From: Gonapodya prolifera JEL478
Lineage: Eukaryota > Monoblepharomycota > Monoblepharidomycetes > Monoblepharidales > Gonapodyaceae
Length of the DNA stretch: 64,000 bases
NCBI GenBank assembly: GCA_001574975.1
Contig: KQ965735.1
Span: forward strand, 743,479 to 807,478
Direction: 5' to 3'
Position 1 is the stretch's first letter; each line of letters opens with the position of its first letter. Shown here one piece after another: positions 41,871-53,636 of this stretch. Both the position numbers and the translations under genes were made by a program. The notes beneath the pieces are model-generated. The model made no database searches and had not been told where the DNA came from. It worked only from the letters and a program-made list of their open reading frames with translations.

Positions 41871-44339
41871 ATGCCACCGCGTGGAAGGTCCCAACGTGGG
41901 CATCGGGGCATCCACGCTTCCAGAAGTGTCGGTGACACACGCAACATGTCGGAGAGAAGCTCCAGTGATGGAGCAGGCTCGGCGGAGCGGGGGCCGGGGG
42001 GGGAGAGCTCCGATGGTGCTCCATCACATATCGCGCGCAACAGTCCAACGCGGCCAGCACCAGGGCGCAAATCCCGTATCAATGGAGTGGAACACAGTGC
42101 AGGCTCTGGTAATGCCTTAGATTCGCATCGGGGAATGGACGCTGAAACGAGTACCCACCATGCGGAGAGCACCACTCTCACCGTTATGTCCGAGCCTCCT
42201 GCATCATCTCCTCCTCTTCGAATGGCAACATCTCGCCGTGGAGCCAAGCGGAACGGTGGAACCTCGCGTAGTGGGGATGTCCTTTCCAACCAAGGTCGGG
42301 AACCCCTGCGTTCTTCAAGCCCCGTCGCTGGAGGGAGTGACAGCGATCACGACTTTGAGGAAGATGGTCGGGGAGAGCTTTTGGCGCAGTCTAGTGACGA
42401 GATTGTGTTGGACCAGTCTGGTACGGTCCTTACCAACGGTCGCCGCAATAGGGCATCTCAACAGGGTGCACAAACCGGCGGTGATGAGGACCCTCCTGTA
42501 TTGACTGGGGTCTTGCTGTACGACGAAGTGGTCCTCGACGAAGGTTTCGTTCTGTTCATTCGGCGGAATCGAAAACAGAAGAAGAAAACCCATATTGCTG
42601 TTTCGGCTGTGCCGGTGGATGAGCCGGTTGTTCCGGTTGTTCCGACTCTTCCAGGGCCTGCAAAAGAGGTGAAGACACCACCGGAGGAGCCCGCGAGCAC
42701 AACGGAGGAGGTTGCCGCTCCCGGAGCCGAGGTGGACACGGTTCAGAGCGTCACTGTGGAGACCAGCACCGTCGCTGAGGTTGTTGAAGAGGTTGCGGAC
42801 GGTCCCCCTGCTGTCGCCAGACAGCCACGCCAGCGTGGTGGTCCCCGGGTCAGGCAAGAGCGCCGTTTTCACCCTGCACCAGTCGAGATTCGCATATTGC
42901 CCCCTGACCCCCCCGACATCATCAAACGGGCACCGAGGCGTGTGCGCGCTTGGAGCCCGGACCTTCCTGAAGACTTGGATGGAGACGATGAACTCCCCGC
43001 TGACATTCGAGAAATGGTGGAGTCCGCGCGAGCAGAAGTGAGAACGCTGTTGAAAGACGTCAAGGATCTCAATAGGCGGATTAAGGACGTTCAAGCGGAA
43101 AGCCTGGACCTGGAGGCGGAGATGGTCAAGGATGGTTAGTGTTCATCAGTGTCATTTGTTAAATGTGTGGAAATCTGATCGTTGTTCCTGCCAACGTTCT
43201 AGGTACAAATCCCTCACTACAAACACTGACTGACCAGCATGAGGAGCAGTATGCACACCGTATGGCGACATTGGAGGCGCGGCTTCGCGCGGAATTGGAC
43301 GAAGTGGACCGTGCACACAAAGCCCGCATCCGGGAGGCCAAGCTTCGGTACAGGGAGGCACGGTCCCTCGCCAACAACAGAATGAAGTCGGAAGTGAGCG
43401 AAAAGATTGAAAAGGTCAAGGCGCTCACGCGTATAGGTGAGTCCGTAAGCGGAAGTTGTGTTTCAGTTGGGCATGTTCTCACGTACCAGAACACCTCTCG
43501 CAGACCCCCTTGCCAAGCGAAATGCTTGGCGCCCCTCGCGCACGCGTCTGCGACGACGAGATACGTCCTTCATCTCCAACAGGGAGAAGGAGCGGTACTG
43601 GTGGACCGCACGGGCGCACGACTACGATTCCGTACTTACCGGGTCATCTGAGCTCGACGGTCGCAAGAGAGCGCTCAAGCGGCGGCGCATTATGCCCGGA
43701 ATCGGCTGGAGCGACGGGGAGGACGAACCTTGGGGGTTCTCGACCAGACGACATCCCGAGGACCGGCACGACAGTGTTCCGCCCCTTTCCGGCAGTGGTA
43801 GTGAACCCGCCTCGGAGAACGCTGTGCCACCCCCACGCGATTTAGTTTCGCGTGTGGAGAGTGACAGTGACGGCGAAGTCGACGATGGGGACATTGACCG
43901 TCGCGGTGTCAGGGACTATCGAGCTGAGCTCCCCGAAGATATCATCTGGGACAAGCGCGCACGCCACCCGGGCCAGAAATACTACTTCAAGCGGCAACGA
44001 TCTCACATTTCCAAACTCACGAGGGCCATATACCCCCCCTTGTGGCCCACGGGGCTACGACCGAGCGACGCCGATTCGGACGTGGCCTCGTTCAGAGCTC
44101 TCGCGAGTGACGCTGCGGCTGAGAGAGCGCAGGAGGTGGCGTCGGGACCGGACCCTACGCCTGCGCCGGCACGCGCGCGAGTGCGGGACGAGCCGAGGCC
44201 CCCCGGGCTGCTCTTGGACGGGGACGGGCGGCCACTGGGGTTCTGGAAGGTGTCTGGGTCGTACAGAGAGGACTGGGACAAGGCGTGGCCGGTGACGATG
44301 ACGGACGTGGATGTGAAGTTTACTTTGGAACCCCTCTGA
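41871..44339 (+). CDS. Sds3/Dep1-like histone deacetylase complex subunit
   Basis: Three exons (41871 to about 43136, about 43202 to 43437, about 43504 to 44339) encode a protein of about 780 residues. The N-terminal half is disordered and Ser/Arg-rich. From about 43000 a long coiled coil begins: VRTLLKDVKDLNRRIKDVQ, then GTNPSLQTLTDQHEEQYAHR, AELDEVDRAHKARIREAKLR and NRMKSEVSEKIEKVKALTR. This arrangement matches the Sds3-like family (yeast Sds3 and Dep1, human SUDS3/BRMS1). Those proteins scaffold the Rpd3L/Sin3 deacetylase in the nucleus. YWWTARAHDYDSVLTGSSEL and LPEDIIWDKRARHPG follow. The family assignment comes from coiled-coil pattern and order, not from a catalytic motif. Confidence 0.55.
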
Positions 44340-44528
44340 GGTCAGCGGGGGCGTACGCACACCGAGCACGTATATACTACGCTAGGGTTTTGAAAGGTGT
44401 CTGGGTCGTACGGAGAAGACTGGAGCAAGGCGTAGCCGGTGACGAGGATGCACGTGGATGTGAAGTTTTACTCTGGAACCGCTGCGAGGTCAGCGCCGTG
44501 TACGCACACCGAGAACGTATATACCACG
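44245..44528 (+). repeat. Degenerate tandem duplication of a gene's 3' end
   Basis: Unit A (44245-44381) covers the last 30 or so codons and 3' flank of the Sds3-like gene. Unit B (44392-44528) repeats it at about 85-90 percent identity by eye. Shared blocks are GGTGTCTGGGTCGTAC, AAGGCGTGGCCGGTGACGA, ACGTGGATGTGAAGTTT, GAGGTCAGCG and CGTATATACNACG. The copy has no open frame: small indels and a TAG interrupt it. Confidence 0.85.
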
Positions 44529-44700
44529 ATATCAAAATTATGGTAGAATTAACCGCGAATGCAAAGTCGATAATACGCTTAGACCAAATGTGAAGCTCCT
44601 CCTCCTCGCCGCCGAAAGAAGTCCGTTCATAACTAGGGGTTTGCAACGTCTTGAGGTGCTGTGAGAATCCAAATCCACGGCTTTTGCACACACGAAACGC

Positions 44701-45833
44701 TTACCATAAGTTAGCTACCGTTGCGGCAAGTAAATAAGGTAAAACAAGTATTACAACATTCACGAGACCCGGGCCGGGCCTCAACGTGGCCGCGCCGCCC
44801 GTTCTCGTGGCGGTACCCGGGTTAGTCACCGCCGCCGTGCGAACACTAGCGGCGGTTGGTGTCGACGGCGTCGACGAGGAGCTGGACAGGGACGATAGGT
44901 ACGGCTTTTGGAACCGGAAGGGGTTGCTTGATATGAGCACATTGCCCGGGGGTGCGTAGTGACACCTTGGAGAAAAGAGTAAAATTTGGGGAGGTTTTTA
45001 TGCGGGCGGGAAGAGACTGAGGTTATGTGCCATGCAACCCACACCCAGTATTCAGTTATGATGCTCGACCCGGCGTTTGCCACGACGGGGCAGCTGGCGA
45101 ACCCGCACCCGACTCGTGTCGTTGTGTTCCAGACCATCTTTACAATCATCACAAAAAATTGCAACACAATTGAATATCAGTACCCGGTACGAAGAGCCCA
45201 CCCAACCCCATTCGACAACGACATACCTGTATATAGTGCCCCGCCTCTGTCCACGTTCTGCCGTCAACAACGAGTGCATCAGCCGAGTAATTGAAGAGCG
45301 GCCGCTCGGATGCCCACGCGCGGATCGCGGAGACGGCGGTGGACTCGGTGCCCCTGGAGGAGGCGTACAGGTTTTCGCCGACGCCGGGGGCGCCTGAGTG
45401 TTGGCTAGGGACGCCAAGCGGCAACGGTGGAAGTGTTAGTTCGGCGCGATATGGTTGATTTGTAGTTTTTGTTCGAACCAACAAATTGCATCTGTCAGAG
45501 TATGCTTGCGCGGACGATTCGAGTGTGGGGTCATCTGAAGTGGGAACGCGGATTTTTTAGATTTTGGGTGAGCGAAGCTCGATCATTTCGAAAATCGTAC
45601 GAACAAGTCATGACAATCAGCGGTCCGATCGGGGGAGGCGTCAGCGTGCTCGCTTCGGCGCGGACCTAGTGAATTGCGCGCACACCGCGTGAGTGAAATC
45701 GCGAGGCGATGCGACCGGATCGGCTCACTGCGTTGTGCGTTCCCAGAACGTCAGAGCGCTGCGACGCGTCCAGGGCGTGTGCAGATCCGATGGAGCATGC
45801 GAGGATTGCGATAAGGAATAGAAATGGGTGCAT
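44701..45833 (-). CDS. GPI-anchored CAP/PR-1-like secreted protein
   Basis: ATG at 45833 gives a signal peptide (HPFLFLIAILACSIGSAHA). Spliced exons then form a CAP domain: [85 protein letters not shown] and PPGNVLISSNPF. The CAP signatures (GHYxQxVWxxTxxVGC and the GENLY box) are intact. A Ser/Thr-rich stalk (LSSLSSSSSTPSTPTAA) and a C-terminal hydrophobic segment (VVILVLPYLLAATVANLW) predict a GPI anchor. Fungal CAP proteins bind sterols and lipids and are often extracellular. The exon containing TPPPIGPLIVM is slightly longer than usual, and its donor is uncertain. Stop at 44701. Confidence 0.8.
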
Positions 45834-46432
45834 GTGTCGTTCGTGATGCGGGAGGAGGAGGGGATGAAGAGGGTTTTGCGAAGTGACAGCTGAGGACTCA
45901 GCGTCAGGATCGCCCGAGCAATTATGAAACTTTGATCCTGGCGACCAAGTCACGTCACGCCAGAAGAGCCAGAGATAGAAGCGAGAAGGCAATTTGTTTG
46001 CCTCTCGTGATGGTTTAGGAGATTAATCCTTGCGGCGATGTGGAATGTCCGTCACGGTCACCCAATTCATTTGAATGAAAAGGATTCTTTCGCGCATTTA
46101 CTGCTCCATGCGGGGGCTCGCACGAAAGTCAATGGGGTTCAATCATCTCACGCGGTCCCATGATGCACCTTTCTTCTGCCATGTAGGGTCAAATTGAGAT
46201 AATGAATGTTGAGCCTTCAATCTGATCGGTTCTTTTCGTCAACCAACGTCCGGACCCTCTAGAGAATATCCTGCTTCCTGAACATGAGAATTACAATCAC
46301 ACTACATGTGAAAGGTCTACCTACTACTGAAGACAATCTAACGAAATTCTTGAATATCATCAATTTCTTCACTCTTCTCCATGACCTGAACGCACCGCCC
46401 ACCCTTTGCACACTCGTATTTACATCATGCGA
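45834..46432. other. Intergenic, no gene seen
   Basis: Upstream region of the CAP gene, AT-richer than its surroundings. No supported gene. Confidence 0.4.
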
Positions 46433-47610
46433 TCAAGCCACACCGTAAATCTCCGACTCAAAGTGATACGCAGTCACCGAGATCTCCTTCAGCACGACAC
46501 AACGCACGCGGACGTGGGCAAGGTCCTTCTTGAGCTTTCCCATCTCTCTGCTGTACTCCTCCACGTCGTCACCCGGAGCAACCCTTGCGACCACCATCTT
46601 CAACTTCCCATCCAAGCACCTTGCAAGGCGACACAGAGCGCGCCGGACATTCACCCAGTTCGTCGTGCTGCATGGACCCAAACACGAGCTCGAGCGTCTC
46701 CAAATTGGGCATACCCCGCGAGGCCAGACCGCACATCTCCTTGAGACTCGCCACGCTTGTTTGAAACCACCGCAGGCCGAGCTTACGCAGGTGGGCGAGC
46801 ACTAAGGAGCGGCCGCCCGGGTTCAGCGCCGCGGCGCCGCTGCCGTGTTTCAGAACAGCCCAGTCGCTCTGCGACGGCGTCAGGTAGCCCACCTTCTCGA
46901 CGCGGGGCAGGCTGCGGAGCGTCGCGGCGACTGCGCGCTCCGACGCTGCACAGTAGATTCGCATGTGGGGTATGGGTGCGCGCAGGTGTACGAATGGGGA
47001 TGACCAGTAAGACCTGTTGACGCTTCCTTCAACCAATGTGCGATATTGCCGTGGAAGCCTTGGGAAAATGATCCAGGATCCGGTCCCGGCGTCCAATGAT
47101 GATCGCCCAATTCAATCGCCTCCACCTCCACCGCTCCGCCAAAGTTCTCCCGCTCGTCCATGGGATTGGGGTCTGGATACGGGTCAAGAAGTACCGCGTC
47201 CATCCCAGAGCGGGATACTCCAAATCTCACCCGAAGAGGAGGAACGAGCCAATCAATCGCCACCACGAGTTCCGAACAGTCAGGTAACCTCGACTCTCGC
47301 CGTTTCCGAGCACGCCCGAAAACTCCAGGAGGCGTCTCAGGTGGAACTTTTCTGCAGAGACCCCGTACTGTCCACACACCTCTGCCATTGCATCGCCTAG
47401 TGCATTGTTCCACTGTCCTTGGTGAGCGTCTACCCATTCGGGTCCCACAACGGCTTTGCTCTTTGCGTCGGATCTACAACTAGAAAAGTAGTTTTGCTTC
47501 GACCATGTGCACATTATTCGATACACATACTTTATGCATGCAAGCAACCACTCGTGTTCTCCCGGCTCACTCGTGGTGGACCTCTTTTCTTTCCCCCCAC
47601 TCTGATACAC
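46433..47610 (-). CDS. LRR-like protein of unknown function
   Basis: A model built from in-phase exons. 5' part: VVGPEWVDAHQGQWNNAL, CGQYGVSAEKFHLRRLLEF. Then SRSGMDAVLLDPYPDPNP and FHGNIAHWLKEAST, spliced to ASERAVAATLRSLPRVEKVG, LAHLRKLGLRWFQTS and RGMPNLETLELVFG. The last exon has CLDGKLKMVVARV and VTAYHFESEIYGVA, stop at 46433. Repeated L-x-x-L-x-L spacing suggests a solenoid like those of fungal F-box/LRR proteins, but no F-box is clear. The start codon and first exon are uncertain. Confidence 0.4.
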
Positions 47611-47698
47611 TCTGTTTTGATCGTGAACTAGCTGAGGGCATCAGAGACAAACGTATTGAGCCGAATCGTTCTCGTGTTCTCTAACTTATGTGCCGTAG

Positions 47699-49124
47699 TC
47701 ACCAAAAGTAGCACAAAAGAATTGCCAAGCACACAAAAACATAAAAAGATGACGTTGAACTTGTTAGCCACTTCTTCTCGTCTCGAGTGTCCTTGTTATC
47801 ATGATATGAGCCTTCTTCATCTTGACTCTCTTTGTTCTCAACACCAGTATCCTTCTCGACGAGAGTGTCCACCAAGCATTGCACTCTCTTTCCAAACCCA
47901 TCCATGTCCACACCAACAACCTTTGCTTCACTTTCAGCACCTGCAGGACAAAACCCAGGTTTCCACGACGGCTCAAGCCCAAGTTCATCCAGCGCCTGGA
48001 AACGCTCCACCGCACAGAAGAGCTTGTGCCACCGCCAGTCAGCCTTTTGGCATGCTTTTGAGCATTATTTAATCCGCTTGCATTTGACGCACTTGAAAAG
48101 CACGGATACTTTTTGAACCTCGGTGTTTGTATCGCAATCGGGCAGGTTCCGCCCCCGCGCTGCATGAGTAGCTCCCGCAAATCTCACGGAGCAGTTCCCT
48201 GGCATCGCCTTTAGGGACAGCGCGCTCTCCTGTGTTCATCATTCTGATAATAATTTGGAATTCCATTGGTGTCTCCTGGATACATCGGCTCGTTATACTA
48301 GTGAACCACATCCTTCGCGCAGGGGCAGACGCGATTTCGATAATTTTGGTAACGCTGCTAGCGTCAGCAACGAATATGATAGGCATCAGCAGTCTGAGAG
48401 CGGCCTTGGTGGCGTACTGTAAATCGTCTGACTGAAGTGTAGGGTGTGATTGTGCGATCCACCTGTCCGCAAGAAGATCCAACAGCGACGGGACAAGCGC
48501 GGGTTCCTTTTCCAGAATATATGGGACGAGTGTGTGACACGCCCAGACGAGCGTGGCCAAGAATGAAGCGCACTCGTATAATGTCGACAGGGAGCCAAAA
48601 TGCGGATCCTTGATCCAATCGCCATGGACCTCACGCGTGGAGATCGCGGCTGACACAATCTTGGCGATGGTTCCGGCGATGGGGGTGGACGCGAGGAATC
48701 CGGCCCCGTGAAGGGTTGGCAGCAGGTTTTTCGGTTCGTTTGTGAGGTACTCGAGTATAAAACGGAACCGACTGTCCGAATATGCTTTCCCTTGCAGTTC
48801 GTAGTAGCAGGCGTCAAACGTGCACCGCACTGTCTCTATAATCCCCGTGCGACAACCGCTGTCGCAGCAGAGCGCGTGTGCAACTCTGCAGCAAGGAGGA
48901 ATGGTGTCAATCGGGTGATCCACAGGCTTAGAAAGGTCATGGAAATCGAGAAGGAATGGATGGAGCCGTGCCAGTGCCCCGGAGTGCACGGCGGAATTAG
49001 AAAACTGAAGGAGATGGGAAAGGTCGGTGGCTTTGGTCGCGTAACCGCAGCTTCCTACCTCAACTACCCGAATCCCCCACAACCGCCCGCAGCGCACCAC
49101 ACGCGCAGACAGCCGCCGTCTCAT
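47699..49124 (-). pseudogene. MYND-finger protein gene, frame disrupted
   Basis: A long open frame encodes a helical fungal-type domain (for example LLPTLHGAGFLASTPIAGTI, ECASFLATLVWACHTLVPYI, ALRLLMPIIFVADASSV). Downstream, in another frame, comes a MYND zinc finger: FKCVKCKRIK, then CSKACQKADWRWHKLFC, then AVERFQALDELG. Two breaks separate them. The frames differ by one base near a G run (48152-48156). The codon for the conserved Tyr before CSKAC reads TAA (48065-48067). The tail continues to 47699. MYND fingers bind proline-rich partners. Either the gene is a pseudogene or the reads are in error here. The upstream start overlaps the carrier gene and is uncertain. Confidence 0.55.
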
Positions 49125-50258
49125 GGCGCGTGCACCCGACAGCGCACAAACTGTGTCGGCGCAGCCCATCGCGCACGGTCCACCTCCGTCTGCCCCTTCT
49201 CCGCGTCTCGTCGGTCCCATCGAGGGATTCGTCCACGGCGCGCTCGCTGCATCCGGCGCAGGTACCTGCAGTCCCTATTTGCATCCTCTGCGCAGTCATC
49301 CGATAAACCCCTACTCTCCCACCCCTCGCCAGTGCTCGTGTCCAATCCCGCCGAGGTCGTTAAAACCCGCCTTCAACTCCAGGGCGAACTCGGGTCCACC
49401 CGCGCATACACCTCCACCGCAGACGCATTTACGAAAATCTTGCGCCAGGAGGGCCCCCTCGCCCTGCAAAAGGGCCTCGGACCGGCCTTGCTGTACCAAA
49501 TCGCCATGAACGGCACCCGCCTGGGCTTCTACGAGCCCGTAAAGCGCCTCGTCCAGCCCTACATTCCATCCCACTACTGGGCATCCGTCACCGCCGGGTT
49601 CTCGTGCGGCGCCTTGGGCGCCTTCATCGCCTCCCCGCTGTTCCTCGTCAAGGCCCGCATGCAGGCCTACAACTCCACCGCCTCCGCGCTGGGGCCCGCA
49701 GCGGCCGCGACCGCGGCCGTGGGGTCGCAGCACGACTACGTCCGCCACGGCGTGTTCTACGCCCTGCGCTACGTGTACCGCACCGAGGGCGTCGCGGGCC
49801 TCTGGCGCGGCGTGGACGCGGGCATGGCACGGACGGCAGCGGGCTCCGCAGTGCAGCTGTCCACCTACGAGTCCCTCAAATCGTCCCTCCGCAACCTCCC
49901 TGGCGGCGCCGACCATCCTTACATTGTCGAACTCCTCTCCGCCTTCTCAACGGGCTTCATCGTCGCCGCTGCAATGAACCCGCTCGACGTCGTCTACAGC
50001 CGCATGCTCAACATGAAGGTGGTCGCCGGTGGTGGTGGCGGCCGTGGTGCCGGTGGTGCCGGTGGTTCTGGCGGTGGCGGCGGGGGGTCTTCCTACACAC
50101 CGTACACCTCCTCTCTCGACTGCCTCGTCAAAACCGTGCGCAACGAGGGCCCCAAGGCCCTGTGGAAGGGCTACGGCGCACACGTACTGCGACTGGCGCC
50201 GCAGAGCTTCCTGACCCTCATTTTACTCGAGTGGATACGGCGTGTCGCCACCACATGA
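49123..50258 (+). CDS. OAC1: Mitochondrial carrier, oxaloacetate (Oac1) type
   Basis: ATG at 49123. Exon 1 (to about 49261) splices to an exon beginning VLVSNPAEVVKTRLQLQGELG. The three mitochondrial-carrier repeats are visible through their Px[DE]xx[KR] motifs: NPAEVVKTR, SPLFLVKARMQ and NPLDVVYSRM. The first retains the energizer-box context, and the other two are modified. KGLGPALLYQIAMNGTRLGFYEP is characteristic of yeast Oac1, which moves oxaloacetate, sulfate and related anions across the inner membrane. A Gly/Ser-rich insertion (about 50030-50090) lengthens the loop before the last matrix helix. Length is about 330 residues. A pyrimidine-rich CCCTCT repeat follows the stop. Confidence 0.85.
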
Positions 50259-50484
50259 TTCCCTCCCTCCCTCTCCCTCTCCCTCTTCCTCTTTCCCTCT
50301 TGCTTTTTTAGAATATTTATTGCACTCTAGACACGTAGAACAAGAACAACCCCGCTTCAGTATGTAGAGCCCCGCGGGAGCGATTACAATTTCACGCCCT
50401 GTCACACACACACCGTCAGTCACGCCACGAACGCACAAAAAAACAATACACAGCGGCACAGCGGCACAGCGACCGCCCGAGTCG

Positions 50485-53400
50485 TCAACCCACCATAGCC
50501 TTGGCCACCTTGAGACTCTGCCTCATTCCGAAATCGCCCATGACCTCTTCCGACCCGCCCGCTGTACACGTCACGCGCACCGCACCATGCACCGTGCGTT
50601 AGCCTTTAGCCTCGCATTCACCACACGTCCCACCCCCCACCCCGACAAAAAAAGGACTCACCGATCGCCGACGCCCGCACGCCCCTGTACAGCTTCTCCA
50701 CCGTCCCGCCCGTGCCGCCCTTTGTCACGGCGATCCCGCCCATGATTTGCGCGGCCTGCGTGTACGTGTACGGAGAGCGGCAGGTGAGGTTGGAGTTTCG
50801 GAAAGGCACAGGGACAAGCGACCGTTCGTTACGTACCTCACGCGCGCAGAACTCGAACGTTTTGGTGGCCTTTGTGAGGGTGGGGTGGGGTGTGTGTGTG
50901 AGCCTGGTGTGAAGCCAGGGGCAAACGATGTGGTTTCTCACCTGCACTTTCAGCAACGCCAGAGTTGCGCCCATACGCTCGGCTAAATGGTGAAAACATG
51001 CCAAGTGCAAGGGGCGGTGTCACAACACAACAACACGACACCACAGAACCCTACCCCCCCCCCCCCCCCGACGTCGCACTCACGGATAATCTCCGGACGC
51101 ATATTGTTGAGCTGGTACGTCGCGGACTCGAGCCACGTCGCCGTGGACTCGATCTGGCGCACCATCTGGGCAAACTTGTCCCGGATGATGGGGTGGTCGA
51201 TCAGGTTCTTGCCAAACGTTTGGCGGCGGTGGCTGCAGGAGTGCGCGGTGTCAGTACGAGCTACGAGTGAGGTGGGGAGGAATAGGTGGGTACTGACGCG
51301 TAGTGGAGGGCCTCTGCAGTGATGGAGTGGCGCGGGTGAGTTACGTGGGACGGAAGGTGTGCGGGAAAGGCTGCAAGGACTCACCAGAGTAGCACCTTCG
51401 CGCGTTGCGCACCGCCGAGACGATGATGGTCCACCTAATTCCCGTTCATCCACGCGTCACGTCAGAAAGCACGAGTCAGTACCGCTTCAGAACCTCGCAC
51501 GCCAAAGACGGGACTCACCTCTCGTGGTTGAAGTTGGACAGAAGGGCCTTGAAGCCGTTGTTGACCTCCCCGAGAACGTTCTCCACGGGACACTTGACGT
51601 TGTCGAACGTCACGAACGCCGTGCCCGACAGGATGCCTCCCTGTGCGCACCGACACCATGCAACAGCAACAGCGATAAACGAGGTTCAGAAATTGGTGGA
51701 ACAACATAGCGTGACCCAAAGTAAAACCCACCATTGTTTCCATGGGCCGCGTCGTCAGGCCCGGTCCACGGGGGACGAGGAGCAGCGTGATGCCGCCCGC
51801 GCCCGGTCCGCCTGTACGCACGGCCGTCATGAGCCAGTCGGCCCAGACCTAACCGTCACCAGGCAAGGAATAATTTCACTTGTGGACCTTTGAAAGAACA
51901 GGAGCGAATGCGACGTACACCGTTGGTGATCCTGCACGGACACGGCGAAGGAGAAGGGAGGTCAGTACGGTGTGAGACGCTGCGCAGCGGTCCGGAATAG
52001 GAACAGACGCGACGCACCATTTCTTCTCGCCGTTGATAATGAAGTGCTTTCCGTCCTCGGACAGGGTGGCCGTCGCGGAGATGTTGGAGACGTCGCTTCC
52101 CGCGCCGGGCTCGGTGATGGCGATGGCCATGGTCTCCTCGCCGCGGAGGATCTTGGGCACGACGCGCTCGCGGAGAGCGGGCTTGGCAAAGCGCTAGCGA
52201 GAGCGGACGCATAGGTTGGTGAGGTGAGGAGGCGTGAAGATAGCGTCGAGGCGGTTGCGGGGGAAGGGGAACGTACCATGACGGGAACGATGCCGTACGG
52301 CTGAGAGTTGTTGACGCTGATGAGCGGCGTGGCGCTCAGCTCGTCCCACAGAATCAGGCAGTGGAAGTAGTCGAACTCGTCTTCGGCGATTCCGCAGGGG
52401 AGGTCGGGGATGTTGGGGTACGGTTGCTTCTTCCACGCGACTGCGGGGGCAGGGAGGAGTAAGAGCGATACGATGAGCATAAGAACAGTGATTGGATCAG
52501 TTTTCGGGTATTTCAATGCCAGCGAGAATATGCGCTGCACCCTCAGCGCAATAGCCGCTTCGCGGCAGGTACTCCGCCTCCGTTGATGTACGCTTCGCGG
52601 AGAATATACGCCCCCGCGTGGAAAAGTCGCCTCGGTTGGCACTTTCGCGCCTAGGCCTCGGGTTCGCTCCGAAAGATTCCTCGGTCAGCGCTGTCGCGCT
52701 TAGGCCTCGGAACGCTCACTTCGTCCTGTAATGCCTCTTGTCAGGCCCGCTATGCCCATGGAGGTGAATGCCTCCTCATCCGGCTTGCGGTTCGATCGCA
52801 CAACTTCCTCCCAGGCGTCTGATTTGTCGGCCCAGCGGTTTTCGGCTATCCATTGACGAACCCAGTTGCGCAAACGGCGGTGGGAGTCCTTGTAGTAGGG
52901 CGAGAAGGTGTCCTGGTACCATGCCGGCTGGTGGAGGAGAGGTCGGAAGCGGCGCGTCAATGGTTGGGGATCGGAGGGCAACTGTTAAGGCACTCACCTC
53001 GGCTGAGAATGCGATCCAGAGTGGAATTATGCGAGCAAGTGTGTTGAATGGATTGTCGTGGTTAAACCGGGTTGCACTTACCGAAAGGAGCTCCATCGCC
53101 GAAAAGCCCCAGTCCTGGCGCATTGGTAAAAATGGCATTGCTGGCCTCCTTCTTCGCAACAGGGAAAATGGATGCGAGGTCTGCGACGTATAAGGAAGGC
53201 TAGGGAGCGCAGAGGTGGCAGCAGACCGAGTTCGGATGAAAGCGATGAAGGTCAAAAAAGGTGAAGACACATCAATCTCATCGAATGGAGCAGCGCCACT
53301 CACGCCAAACTTTGGCAGCACCGCGGCCGAGTGGAACTTTTCAAATTCTTTGGACGCGTCCGTCCCCGCTACTTTCAGCAGAATGCGCTTTCCGCCTGGA

Positions 53401-53507
53401 TGGTCCTTGAGAAACGACGTCACGTTGTATACTTTTCCGTGGATTGCGATCCAGCAGTCGCTCTCCGAGTTGTGCGCAGAAACCTCTTGGATAGTAAGAA
53501 CAGCCAT
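50485..53507 (-). CDS. Cytochrome b5/acyl-CoA dehydrogenase fusion
   Basis: ATG at 53507 (MAVLTIQEVSAHNSESDCWI). The N-terminal cytochrome b5 domain has KVYNVTSFLKDHPGG and FEKFHSAAVLPKF, giving both haem-ligand histidines. Many short exons follow, encoding an FAD-dependent acyl-CoA dehydrogenase: WYQDTFSPYYKDSHRRLRNW, YGIVPVM, ETMAIAITEPGAGSDVSN, HFIINGEKKW, WADWLMTAVRTGGPGAGGI, ILSGTAFVTFDNVKCPVENV, FKALLSNFNHERW, CAREAAQIMGGIAVTKGG and GDFGMRQSLKVAKAMVG, stop at 50485. This two-domain form is common in fungi and probably acts in beta-oxidation or branched acyl-CoA catabolism. About thirteen introns are inferred. The intron at about 52442-52720 carries a GC-rich repeat, and another holds a C17 run near 51053-51069. 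Confidence 0.88.
52541..52720 (-). repeat. GC-rich intronic repeat with internal tandem copies
   Basis: Two 32-base copies, at 52679-52710 and 52630-52661, share CCGAGGCCTA.GCGCGA.AG.GC..ACCGAGG on the minus strand. The adjacent 52541-52611 has small inverted words (CCGCTTCGCGG, GCTTCGCGG) and GAGAATATACGC. A related block lies at 37726-37800. Both loci are inside introns. Confidence 0.65.
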
Positions 53508-53636
53508 CTCTTCACTTCCCGTGGGTCTGTTTTACTGTGCCGACCAACGGTAGCTCCAAAACGGATACACCCGCGGAAGCTTTGGACATCAATACCTTTT
53601 TCGTTCCGCATTTTTATACACAATTTTGACTTATTC

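Noticed and set aside
49060-49220. Extension of the MYND gene frame into the start of the Oac1-type gene
   Set aside because: The antisense frame is open but overlaps the first exon of a well-supported carrier gene. Its residues look like a shadow, so the true 5' end is probably elsewhere.
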